This document shows positions 1-7,582 of a stretch of 64,000 nt of DNA, piece after piece. A program made the translations under genes and the position numbers. How positions within the stretch are numbered: position 1 is the first letter of the stretch; each line of letters begins with the position of its first letter. The notes beneath the pieces are model-generated. The model did not search any database. It had not been told where the DNA came from and saw only the letters and a list, made by a program, of their open reading frames with translations. Source of the DNA: VXYL01 sp965243175 (GTDB taxonomy: Bacteria > Pseudomonadota > Gammaproteobacteria > Pseudomonadales > Azotimanducaceae); contig OZ251532.1 in NCBI GenBank assembly GCA_965243175.1, positions 1,984,001 through 2,048,000 of the forward strand. The letters run 5' to 3'.

Positions 1-139
1 ACCAGCAACCGCTTTCCAACTCCCCTTCGTCGCCCTATTATTGTGCACGACGAACGGACGCCGCTTGAAGGAGGTGGGCGACGATGAGCTTTCGAGAGGA
101 AGTGCGCGACTGGCTCGAGGAGAACTGCCCGCCCTCGAT
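1..139. repeat. Direct repeat, copy 1 (duplicated 5' end of the acyl-CoA dehydrogenase)
   Basis: Positions 1-139 match 954-1092 at a constant offset of 953 bp with about two mismatches. The repeat includes the ribosome binding site and first codons of the acyl-CoA dehydrogenase at 1037. After position 139 the sequence diverges, so this copy is a promoter and start codon leading into nothing. The repeat touches the window edge and may extend further left. Confidence 0.9.
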
Positions 140-199
140 GGAAGCCAGCCGCAAGCGTTAGCCTGAGCCCGTAGCGCCCGGCAACGGCGAGCGTGACGC

Positions 200-823
200 C
201 TAGGCGACCAGCTTGCGAAGCGGGTCTTCGCCCTCCTTCAGGAACCATCCGGCCCAGACGATTCTCGGGGTTGCGCTCATCGTGCGACACACGCGATGGC
301 GCAACGAGCTGTCGATGTCGAAGATGGTGACCTCTCCGAACGACGGCGGGGCGAACGTGGACACGACGCCCGTCTTCCTGTTCTTCATCTGGAACTCGCC
401 ACCGATGATGGCCTCCGGCTGCAAGCCGAGGCTGAAACCGACGACGCGCCCGCGGATGTTGTCTCCATGCCAGTCGTCGAAGTGCTCGGGGCCTCGCTTT
501 TAGCACCGTCCAACCACAGCGCGGATTTCGCGGTCGGTGAGCTCGGAAATGGCCTGGTACAACTCGCGCCGAGGGGTGATGAAGAGCAGCAGCTTGGCAA
601 GAGGGGCGTGTGGCCACAGGCGCAGCTCCGTCGCATAGGGGGGGTTCTGGTAGTGGTTGTAGCGGAAGTCGCCCGCATCCACCAAGGGCCTCATGGCGTC
701 GAGCAGACCCGGCTCGACGAACCCCCCGATGCGGGCGAAGTGGCGCTCCTTGAAGGCTGCCCGCTGGTCGGCCCATGCCGCGTCCCTGACGAAGGAGAGC
801 CCATGCCGGGTGATCTGGATCAT
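200..823 (-). pseudogene. 2OG-Fe(II) oxygenase (prolyl 4-hydroxylase-like), broken by an in-frame TAA
   Basis: Read from the ATG at 823 this frame encodes about 207 residues of a 2-oxoglutarate/Fe(II) dioxygenase. One ochre stop at 500-502 interrupts it. The frame does not change across the stop: the N-terminal part ends ...VVGRC and the next part continues KRGPEHFDDWHGDN. The iron triad can be seen in the second part: His-x-Asp in DWHGD and the distal His in SLRHRVC. The arginine for 2-oxoglutarate is probably the one in TPRIVWAGW. Without the stop the protein has the usual length for this family. It lies between two copies of the dehydrogenase 5' end, so it arrived or was rearranged with that duplication. 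A sequencing error at a single base is the alternative. Confidence 0.75.
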
Positions 824-953
824 GATCGGCGCTCTGCTCCCGCCCCGGTGAAGCGATGCAATATTATGAACCCGGTGCCGCCTGTCAACCCGTCGCAGGG
901 ACACGCTGCGTCATTTCATCATTCGGAGACGGCCTTGACGAGGCTGGCCGCGA

Positions 954-1092
954 ACCAGCAACCGCTTTCCAACTCCCCTTCGTCGCCCTACTATTGCGCA
1001 CGACGAACGGACGCCGCTTGAAGGAGGTGGGCGACGATGAGCTTTCGAGAGGAAGTGCGCGACTGGCTCGAGGAGAACTGCCCGCCCTCGAT
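954..1092. repeat. Direct repeat, copy 2 (intact dehydrogenase 5' region)
   Basis: This is the second copy of the repeat at 1-139. It holds the ribosome binding site AAGGAGG and the ATG at 1037 and runs on into the intact acyl-CoA dehydrogenase gene. The few differences between copies (for example near 993 and 1000) suggest a recent duplication. Confidence 0.9.
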
Positions 1093-2212
1093 CCGCAAGC
1101 CGGCCGGGGCCAACGAGGGCACCGGCGGTGGGCGGCGGGCCACGTTTGTGAATCCGGAGGTGAAGCTCTGGATGGATCGGATGGGCGAGAAGGGCTGGAC
1201 GGCGCCGATGTGGCCGAAGGAGTACGGCGGCGGCGGGCTGGACAAGGAGCAGGCCGGCGTGCTCGGCGAAGAGCTGCGGCGCATCCGGGCGCGTCCGGCG
1301 CATACCGGCATGGGGCTGTCGATGATCGGCCCGGCGCTCTTGGAGTTCGGCACGGACGAGCAGAAGCAGGAGCACCTGCCGAAGATCGTGCGCGGCGACA
1401 TCTGGTGGTGCCAAGGCTACAGCGAGCCGGGCTCCGGCTCCGACCTCGCCAGCCTGCAAACCCGCGCCGTGGACGACGGCGACGACTTCATCGTCAACGG
1501 CTCGAAGATCTGGACTTCCGGCGCCAACTTCGCGGACTGGATGTTCTGCCTCGTGCGCACCGACCCCGACGCGCCCAAGCACGAGGGCATTTCCTTCGTC
1601 CTCTTCGACATGGAAACCCCCGGCGTGTCGGTGAAGCCGATCAAGCTCATCAGCGGCGCGTCGCCCTTCTGCCAGACCTTCCTGGACGACGTGCGGGTGC
1701 CGAAGAAGAACCTCGTCGGCGGGCGCGGCAAGGGCTGGACGGTCGGCAAGCGGCTGTTGCAGTACGAGCGCACGTCCATCGGCGGCATGGGCGGCAGCAC
1801 CGCTCCCGGCGGCAATCCGCTGGCGGACATGGCCAAGCGCTATCTGGGCGAGGCGGACGGCCTGATCGCGGACGATTCCGTGCGCCGCCGCGTCATCGAC
1901 CATCGCATCACCGATCGCGCCTTCGGCCTCACCGTGCGGCGCAGCGGCGAAGAGAGCCGCTCCGGGCGGGCGCCGACGTTCCTCTCTTCCATGTTCAAGC
2001 TCTACGGCACGGAACAGAACAAGGCCCGCTACGACCTGATGCTCTCCATCATGGGCAGCCGGATGCTGGGCTGGGAAGGCGAGCCGTTCGCCCGCCGCGA
2101 ACTCTCGGCGACCCGCGAGTGGCTGCGTTCGCGCGCCAACTCCATCGAAGGCGGCACCTCCGAAGTGCAGCTGAACATCATCGCCAAGCGCATCCTCGCC
2201 CTGCCGGACTAG
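1037..2212 (+). CDS. Acyl-CoA dehydrogenase family protein
   Basis: A 391-aa FAD-dependent acyl-CoA dehydrogenase, which would introduce an alpha-beta double bond into an acyl-CoA and pass electrons to ETF. The family pattern is clear: an N-terminal helical domain, the mid-domain flavin-binding stretch GYSEPGSGSDLASL near residue 136, the KIWTSGA segment near residue 158, and the C-terminal signature GGTSEVQLNIIAKRIL. The start at 1037 follows AAGGAGG by about eight bases. It heads a same-strand group with the metallo-beta-lactamase-fold, PhyH-type and rubredoxin genes, which suggests oxidative breakdown of a carbon compound. The substrate cannot be read from the sequence. A truncated copy of its 5' end sits at 1-139. 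Confidence 0.92.
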   Translation: MSFREEVRDWLEENCPPSIRKPAGANEGTGGGRRATFVNPEVKLWMDRMGEKGWTAPMWPKEYGGGGLDKEQAGVLGEELRRIRARPAHTGMGLSMIGPALLEFGTDEQKQEHLPKIVRGDIWWCQGYSEPGSGSDLASLQTRAVDDGDDFIVNGSKIWTSGANFADWMFCLVRTDPDAPKHEGISFVLFDMETPGVSVKPIKLISGASPFCQTFLDDVRVPKKNLVGGRGKGWTVGKRLLQYERTSIGGMGGSTAPGGNPLADMAKRYLGEADGLIADDSVRRRVIDHRITDRAFGLTVRRSGEESRSGRAPTFLSSMFKLYGTEQNKARYDLMLSIMGSRMLGWEGEPFARRELSATREWLRSRANSIEGGTSEVQLNIIAKRILALPD

Positions 2213-2243
2213 CGGGGCCCGCACCAACGAAGGGAGCAAGAAT

Positions 2244-3194
2244 ATGAAGCACATCGCAGCAGCGTTGGCGTTGTTCGGCGCCGTGTTCGCAGTGGCCGGG
2301 GAGGCCGAGGACGAGGTCCTCAACCTCGAACAGCTCCTGGGGCGCTTCCAGTGGAGCTTCGACGGCGCGGAGATCACCACGCAGCAGGTGGGCGAGGGGC
2401 TGCACGTGCTGTTCGGCATCGGCGGCAACGTCGCCGCCTCGATTGGCGAAGACGGCGTGCTGATCGTCGACAACATGTTCCCGGAGATGGTGCCGAAGGT
2501 GCGCGCCGCCATCGCCGGGCTTGGCGGCGGAGGCATCGACTACGCCGTCAACACCCACTGGCACTTCGACCACGCCGAGGGCAACTTGACGCTCGGCCCG
2601 GCCGGCACCTCCATCGTCGCGCACCGGAACTCCGCCGAGATGATGGCCAGAACGAACATCCTCAACCTCGTCATCACCAAGTACCTGCAGGAGGCGTACC
2701 CACCGGCGGCCCGCCCGGCCATTTCCTTCGACGACCGGATGCGCCTGTACTTCAACGGCGACGAAATAGACATCGTCCACGTCGGCCCGGCGCACACCGC
2801 TGGCGATGCGGCGGTGATCTTCCGCAAGCACAACGCCGTCCACTTCGGCGACGTCTTCAACAACACCGGCTACCCGTTCATCGACGCGGACAGCGGCGGC
2901 GGCATCGACGGCATGATCGCCTTCTGCCAAACCATCCTCGACGAGATGGGCCCCGAGGCCGTCATCATCCCAGGCCACGGCGAAGTGACCGACAGCGCCA
3001 CGCTGCAAAGCTACATCGACATGCTGAGTACGGTGCGCGAACGGGTGGCGAGCATGATCGCCGAAGGCAAGTCGCTCGACGAGGTGATGGCCGCCAAGCC
3101 CACCGCGGACTTCGACGCGCCGTTCGGCCCGGAAGGCCAGTCGCTCGGCTTCGTGAACCGCGTCTACACCAGCTTGACGCGGGACCTTCAGTGA
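2244..3194 (+). CDS. Secreted metallo-beta-lactamase-fold hydrolase
   Basis: A 316-aa MBL-fold protein with a short signal peptide (MKHIAAALALFGAVFAVAG), so probably periplasmic. The zinc motif HxHxDH is visible as HWHFDHAEGN near residue 112. Further ligand candidates are the His in GPAHTAGD near residue 184 and the His in IPGHGEVTD near the C-terminus. The layout resembles the quinoprotein-relay or SoxH-like branch rather than true beta-lactamases. The start is preceded by AAGGGAG. It lies 31 bp after the dehydrogenase and 25 bp before the PhyH-type gene, so it is likely co-transcribed. Substrate unknown. Confidence 0.85.
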   Translation: MKHIAAALALFGAVFAVAGEAEDEVLNLEQLLGRFQWSFDGAEITTQQVGEGLHVLFGIGGNVAASIGEDGVLIVDNMFPEMVPKVRAAIAGLGGGGIDYAVNTHWHFDHAEGNLTLGPAGTSIVAHRNSAEMMARTNILNLVITKYLQEAYPPAARPAISFDDRMRLYFNGDEIDIVHVGPAHTAGDAAVIFRKHNAVHFGDVFNNTGYPFIDADSGGGIDGMIAFCQTILDEMGPEAVIIPGHGEVTDSATLQSYIDMLSTVRERVASMIAEGKSLDEVMAAKPTADFDAPFGPEGQSLGFVNRVYTSLTRDLQ

Positions 3195-3219
3195 ACGGAT
3201 TGGCCGCACGGAGGCCAAG

Positions 3220-4032
3220 ATGACGCCCAACACCATCCCGCGATTGCCCGCCACCGAGCACCCGTACATGCTCTACAGCGCACTGGCCGATGCCGGCTGC
3301 CTGGTGGTGACCGATGCGCTGCCGCAAGCGGATCGCCAGCGCATCCGGCAGGAACTCGAAGCGCCCATGGCGGCGGCACCGGTGATCGAGGAGGACGACC
3401 CGACGCGGTTCTATCCCGGCCGCACCCGCCGCGTGACCGCGTTGGTCAGCCAATCCCCGGCCGTGCGCGAACTCGTCCTGTACGATCTCTCGCAGGATCT
3501 GGCCGAGCGCCATCTGAGCGCGAACTGTGACCGCATCCAGTTGCACGTCACCGCCGCGCTTTCCATCGGCCCCGGCGCGCGCAAGCAGGTTCTGCATCGG
3601 GAAGAGGACCCGTTCGACTTCTTCTCCCTGCCGCGCCCCCACCTGATCCTCGCGTCCATGTGGGCCATCAGCGAGTTCACGGCGGAGAACGGCGGCACGC
3701 TGCTGGTTCCCGGCAGCCATCGCTGGACAATCGACCGCGAAGCCACGGACGAGGAAGTGGTCTCCGCCGAAATGCCGCCGGGTTCTGTGCTCTACTGGCT
3801 GGGCGGAACGCTGCACGGCGCCGGCGCCAACGTCTCCGACGGCTGGCGCTACGGCATCATCCTCACCTACTCGCTGGGCTGGCTGCGCCAGGAAGAGAAC
3901 CAGTATCTGGACATCCCGCCGCAGGTGCTGAGCGAGTTGTCGCCGGAACTCCGCGCCATGACCGGCCACGCCATGCACGGCGGCCTGGGCTTCTCCGTGG
4001 CGGACGCGGAAGCCGTGGCGGACGAAGCCTGA
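3220..4032 (+). CDS. Phytanoyl-CoA dioxygenase (PhyH) family protein
   Basis: A 270-aa protein of the PhyH branch of Fe(II)/2-oxoglutarate oxygenases, which hydroxylate aliphatic substrates. The core is recognisable: the proximal iron motif in QVLHREEDPFDF near residue 125, a strand reading GGTLLVPGSHRW near residue 163, and the distal His in GGTLHGAGANVSDGWR near residue 194. The proximal motif reads His-Arg-Glu rather than the usual His-x-Asp; glutamate is used in some members of the superfamily. It follows the MBL-fold gene closely and precedes the rubredoxin by 37 bp. The native substrate cannot be deduced. Confidence 0.85.
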   Translation: MTPNTIPRLPATEHPYMLYSALADAGCLVVTDALPQADRQRIRQELEAPMAAAPVIEEDDPTRFYPGRTRRVTALVSQSPAVRELVLYDLSQDLAERHLSANCDRIQLHVTAALSIGPGARKQVLHREEDPFDFFSLPRPHLILASMWAISEFTAENGGTLLVPGSHRWTIDREATDEEVVSAEMPPGSVLYWLGGTLHGAGANVSDGWRYGIILTYSLGWLRQEENQYLDIPPQVLSELSPELRAMTGHAMHGGLGFSVADAEAVADEA

Positions 4033-4069
4033 GCACCGGCGCATTGAAGCGGGGAGCGGGATCGGACGC

Positions 4070-4237
4070 ATGAAGAAGTGGCAGTGCATCGTCTGCGGCT
4101 GGATCTACGACGAAGCCGAAGGCTGGGAAGAAGAGGGCATCGCGCCAGGCACCGCCTGGGAGGACGTGCCAGAGGATTTCGTCTGCCCCGAGTGCGGCGT
4201 CGGCAAGGCGGATTTCGAGATGATCGAGATCGGCTGA
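4070..4237 (+). CDS. Rubredoxin
   Basis: A 55-aa one-iron electron carrier. Two CxxC knuckles ligate the iron: CIVCGW at residues 6-11 and CPECGV at residues 39-44. Length and spacing are typical of a single-domain rubredoxin, including the aromatic WIYDEA and the FEMIEIG ending. The start follows a GGGGAGCGGG ribosome binding site. It is the last gene of the catabolic group and could pass electrons to or from an oxygenase or an alkane-type hydroxylase, but no rubredoxin reductase is in the window. The lower-GC defence operon begins 150 bp later. Confidence 0.93.
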   Translation: MKKWQCIVCGWIYDEAEGWEEEGIAPGTAWEDVPEDFVCPECGVGKADFEMIEIG

Positions 4238-4289
4238 GCACCGCACCCTCCGGGCGGAGGAGTACCTGACGGGGTACACCCAGAACTTC

Positions 4290-4310
4290 GGGCGGGGCTT
4301 CTATCTGGGG
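4290..4310. repeat. Left flanking short repeat of the DISARM-like operon
   Basis: The pattern GGGCGG-(GGC)-TTCTATCTGGGG here matches 12103-12120 (GGGCGG-TTCTATTTGGGG) at 17 of 18 aligned bases plus a 3-bp gap. The two copies flank the four-gene operon at 4388-12075. In translation both read GR(G)FYLG. They could be remnants of the insertion site or of one interrupted gene. The evidence is only a short match. Confidence 0.4.
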
Positions 4311-4387
4311 GCTAGTTGGGCGCTGTAACGTGTACTTGAGGTACTATTACGGGTCAACGCCGAGTTGTTGCGCTGAGGACTTGAGAC

Positions 4388-6529
4388 ATGCCGCCTGAGC
4401 AGTCCATGTTTGTTGCCGGTCGAGACAGGCTGGTAGACTGGTTGCGCAAGCAGCTCGTTGGGCCCGCAGCAGGGCAAGACGAACATCTGGTCACGTTGCC
4501 GCTCGACCGTTACGCTGTCGGTGTGCTTCATGCCATCGACGCCACCTCGGGCGTTGATGCTGCCTCTAGTGATCCGGTGACCGTGGATGAAGCACTTCTA
4601 GACGAAGAGGAAGAAGACGAGGGCGAAGGCGGCGAGCCCCACCGCACTGCTCAGCCAGCTCGTCGCCGTAGGTACGTGCCGCCATCTTCCGTCGGGTTCT
4701 CCTTCTGCATTCGTGGCGCTGTCAAACTCGATATTGAGGCGTCTGGTGCGGCGTACCGCCAAGAGGGCGATCGAGATGAGCAAGGCCGTTTCGTCCGACC
4801 CAGATTTCAGCGGGAGCCGCTGCAAGCGTCAGTCGAGTGGGCCGACTCCAGTCTTTCTCCTGTCCCGATCTGGGACGGCCGGGCAGGGATTGATGTCCGA
4901 GCGCGCAAGCACCCAGACGGCACGATCCTTACCGTCTCGTTGTTCAATCAACAACCGCTGGATCAGCAAGCTCGCAGCAGATCGACGGACCGAACCGACA
5001 AGGCGTTGTTCCAGGTCGATCTTCAATGCACTGTCGTGCATGGCGACGTCGTGGAGTATCCACGCGTGGATCCACGCCTGCTTACGGCGGAAGAGCAAGA
5101 GCTTGAACTCCAATACAAAGAACGGCGCATCTACGCAGTCGGACATGGGGCAGCAGCTGGGTGGCGCGTTGAACGCGAAGAGCCGCCGAAACTCTGGGCG
5201 GATTTCCTACCTACCACTGAGACGCCCATTATGTCTGCTGCAAGCGGCTCGGACGAAGCCCTGGCAATGGAGCGCTTGGCCACAGAGCCCCGAGCCGAAG
5301 AAATCAGCGCGTTCGTGGAGAGCTACGCATCATGGGTGGAGGAACAGCGGCAGCAGACAGGCAAGATGCCGGGCGAAGCGGACCGAGCGGCTGCCAATCG
5401 CATTCTAGCCCGAATGGCCTCAGTGCTCGAACGGATGCGCAGCTGTGTGGCCATGCTAGAAGCAGACCTCGTTGTCCTAGAAGCTTTTCGGCTTACCAAT
5501 AGAGCCATGCGAGATCAGTTGCGCCAGGATGACATCGCGCAAGGACGAGATGAAAGTGATAGGCAACCCCGCTGGCGACCGTTTCAACTGGCTTTTCTAC
5601 TTACCGTCATGGAGTCCGCCGTGCGGGAGGACGACAGGTTTCGCGACGTGCTAGACCTGATCTGGTTTCCCACTGGTGGTGGCAAAACGGAGGCCTACCT
5701 TGGTCTCATTGCCTTTCTCATCCTCTGGCGACGGCTGCAATACGGGCAAGTCGGAGCCGGCACCGTGGCTTTCATGCGCTATACACTGCGCCTCTTGACC
5801 CGTCAGCAATTCGAGCGGGCGGCCCGAATGATTTGCGCATTGGAGTTGATCAGACGGGAGGATGCCACGAAGCTTGGCTCGGAACCCATCACCGTCGGCA
5901 TCTGGGTTGGCCGCGAAAGTACGCCAAATGCGTTTGTTCAGGCTAAGCGGGCGGTGGAGACGATTGCAGCCGGTGGCTCCGCGGGACGTCACGTTTTGTT
6001 GCTGGAACGCTGCCCTTGGTGCCAGAGCTCCTTCGACCCACACGACACGAGCTACGACGCTACAGACACGAACTTTCAGTTCTATTGCTGCAACCCAGAC
6101 TGCGATTTCGGTGCTTGCGACGCGCCGCTGCCATGCAACGTGGTAGACGAAGCGCTTTACGAGAACCCACCCTCGTTGTTGATCGCCACCATAGACAAGT
6201 TTGCGCGCGTGGCGTGGGAGGAGCGTACAAGCGTGTTCTTTGGCGCTACGGGGGTCAGACCGCCGGAGTTGATTGTTCAGGATGAACTTCACCTGATCAC
6301 GGGGCCGCTGGGTTCCGTCGCCGGCATATACGAGGCCGGCCTTGATGCGCTGCTTGCGGAACGTGGCATTCGCCCCAAGTACGTCGCCTCAACGGCGACC
6401 ATCAGGATGGCCGAGCAGCAGGTGCGAGCACTGTACGCTCGCGACCTCGCAGTGTTCCCGCCACCCGGACTTTCGAGCGACGACACGTATTTCGCTCGCG
6501 TAGATCGGAACCGGCCGGGACGGCTCTAA
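4388..6529 (+). CDS. drmA: DISARM-type helicase DrmA, N-terminal part (gene split by in-frame TAA)
   Basis: This frame encodes 713 residues of a DrmA-like SF2 helicase. The N-terminus (DRLVDWLRKQLVGPA) is typical of DrmA. An acidic patch follows near residue 75. The first RecA-like lobe carries Walker A FPTGGGKTEA near residue 428, a DELH Walker B near residue 630 and STAT motif III near residue 665. A TAA at 6527-6529 ends it directly before an ATG in the same frame, and the second helicase lobe continues there. In related helicases this junction reads GRLY, so TAA stands where a tyrosine is expected. In DISARM, DrmA and DrmB form the DNA-sensing core. GC content is lower than in flanking genes, which fits transfer. 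Confidence 0.85.
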   Translation: MPPEQSMFVAGRDRLVDWLRKQLVGPAAGQDEHLVTLPLDRYAVGVLHAIDATSGVDAASSDPVTVDEALLDEEEEDEGEGGEPHRTAQPARRRRYVPPSSVGFSFCIRGAVKLDIEASGAAYRQEGDRDEQGRFVRPRFQREPLQASVEWADSSLSPVPIWDGRAGIDVRARKHPDGTILTVSLFNQQPLDQQARSRSTDRTDKALFQVDLQCTVVHGDVVEYPRVDPRLLTAEEQELELQYKERRIYAVGHGAAAGWRVEREEPPKLWADFLPTTETPIMSAASGSDEALAMERLATEPRAEEISAFVESYASWVEEQRQQTGKMPGEADRAAANRILARMASVLERMRSCVAMLEADLVVLEAFRLTNRAMRDQLRQDDIAQGRDESDRQPRWRPFQLAFLLTVMESAVREDDRFRDVLDLIWFPTGGGKTEAYLGLIAFLILWRRLQYGQVGAGTVAFMRYTLRLLTRQQFERAARMICALELIRREDATKLGSEPITVGIWVGRESTPNAFVQAKRAVETIAAGGSAGRHVLLLERCPWCQSSFDPHDTSYDATDTNFQFYCCNPDCDFGACDAPLPCNVVDEALYENPPSLLIATIDKFARVAWEERTSVFFGATGVRPPELIVQDELHLITGPLGSVAGIYEAGLDALLAERGIRPKYVASTATIRMAEQQVRALYARDLAVFPPPGLSSDDTYFARVDRNRPGRL

Positions 6530-7582
6530 ATGGGCTATCTGGCACCCCTGCTAGACCAGCAGCACTGCCTTGGACCATTAGCAGCGGCGCTCTTGCTCGG
6601 ACCGGAAGCCGTCTTTAGGAGAGACACAGACGCGGATCTTCTGCTCGACGCTTGGTGGACGCAGGTACTCTACCATGGCAGTCTCAAAGGTGTCGGCAAC
6701 AGCGACACGGCTTTCGACACCGACATTAGGGACTTTGCCGAGTGGCTGGTCAAGGAACAGAAGCAGAGTGCCGCAGAAGGCGCATCCGGCCACCAGCACG
6801 GTGACCTGACAAGCGATCGGACGCGGAGGCCGCGAACCGCTCAGCTGACGAGCCGACGCACGGCCGAAGAGAACGCAGAGACCTTTCGACGGCTGGAAGC
6901 TCGGCGTGACGAGGCAGACTACCTTGATGCGGTATTGGCCACCAACATGATCTCGGTAGGCCTTGATGTGGGCCGCTTGGCTCTCATGGTCGTGAACGGG
7001 CAGCCCCTGACCACGGCCGAGTACATCCAAGCGTCGAGTCGCGTCGGGCGAGACGAGATTCCGGGCTTGGTCGTAGCCAACTACTACCGTCATCAAGCTC
7101 GTAGCCTGTCCCACTACGAGAATTTTCGCGCCTACCACGAGTCGTTCTATCGTTTCGTGGAACCAAGCAGCGTCACGCCGTTCACCTATCAAGTCCGTAG
7201 CCGAGCGCTTCACGCCGCCCTCGTCATAGCCGTGCGCCACGCCTGCGAGGACCTGCGGCCGAACAAGGCAGCCGGTGCCTTCCGCCAAGATAGCGCAGCT
7301 GTCTGCCAAGTGATCTCTCGACTCAAGGACCGTTTCCAACGCGCAACTTGCGCAGACTACGATGCAGTGGCCACGCACATTGATCGGCTGACCAAGGAGT
7401 GGCACGATAAGGCGGAGCGCTGCTTTGAAGACCGAAGGCAGCTCAAGTACCAAGAACGGGACGGCGTTGGCAATGCCGAAAGGCTGCTGTACGGGCATAG
7501 CGACGTAACGCTTGGCCTCTGGGCGACGCTACACTCGATGCGGAACGTCGAGAGCGAGGGCAGGTTGAGGGTCGATGACTAG
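6530..7582 (+). CDS. drmA: DISARM-type helicase DrmA, C-terminal part
   Basis: 350 residues that continue the helicase in the same frame after the TAA at 6527-6529. It carries the second RecA-like lobe: ATNMISVGLDVGRL near residue 135 (motif V) and YIQASSRVGRDE near residue 166 (motif VI). The ATG touches the preceding stop (TAAATG), so ribosomes could reinitiate and make a two-chain helicase. A Shine-Dalgarno sequence upstream is weak. With the N-terminal part the total is about 1064 residues, in the DrmA size range. The stop codon overlaps the start of drmB by eight bases. It may be a pseudogene half, a genuinely split protein or the result of one wrong base. Confidence 0.82.
   Translation: MGYLAPLLDQQHCLGPLAAALLLGPEAVFRRDTDADLLLDAWWTQVLYHGSLKGVGNSDTAFDTDIRDFAEWLVKEQKQSAAEGASGHQHGDLTSDRTRRPRTAQLTSRRTAEENAETFRRLEARRDEADYLDAVLATNMISVGLDVGRLALMVVNGQPLTTAEYIQASSRVGRDEIPGLVVANYYRHQARSLSHYENFRAYHESFYRFVEPSSVTPFTYQVRSRALHAALVIAVRHACEDLRPNKAAGAFRQDSAAVCQVISRLKDRFQRATCADYDAVATHIDRLTKEWHDKAERCFEDRRQLKYQERDGVGNAERLLYGHSDVTLGLWATLHSMRNVESEGRLRVDD

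Noticed and set aside
500..6529. TAA recoded as tyrosine, suggested by two in-frame TAA codons
   Set aside because: TAA also ends intact genes here (drmB at 9401, the SF1 helicase at 10566, AbiTii at 12173, recX at 38237), and no housekeeping gene has an internal TAA. Local nonsense mutations or sequence errors are simpler.
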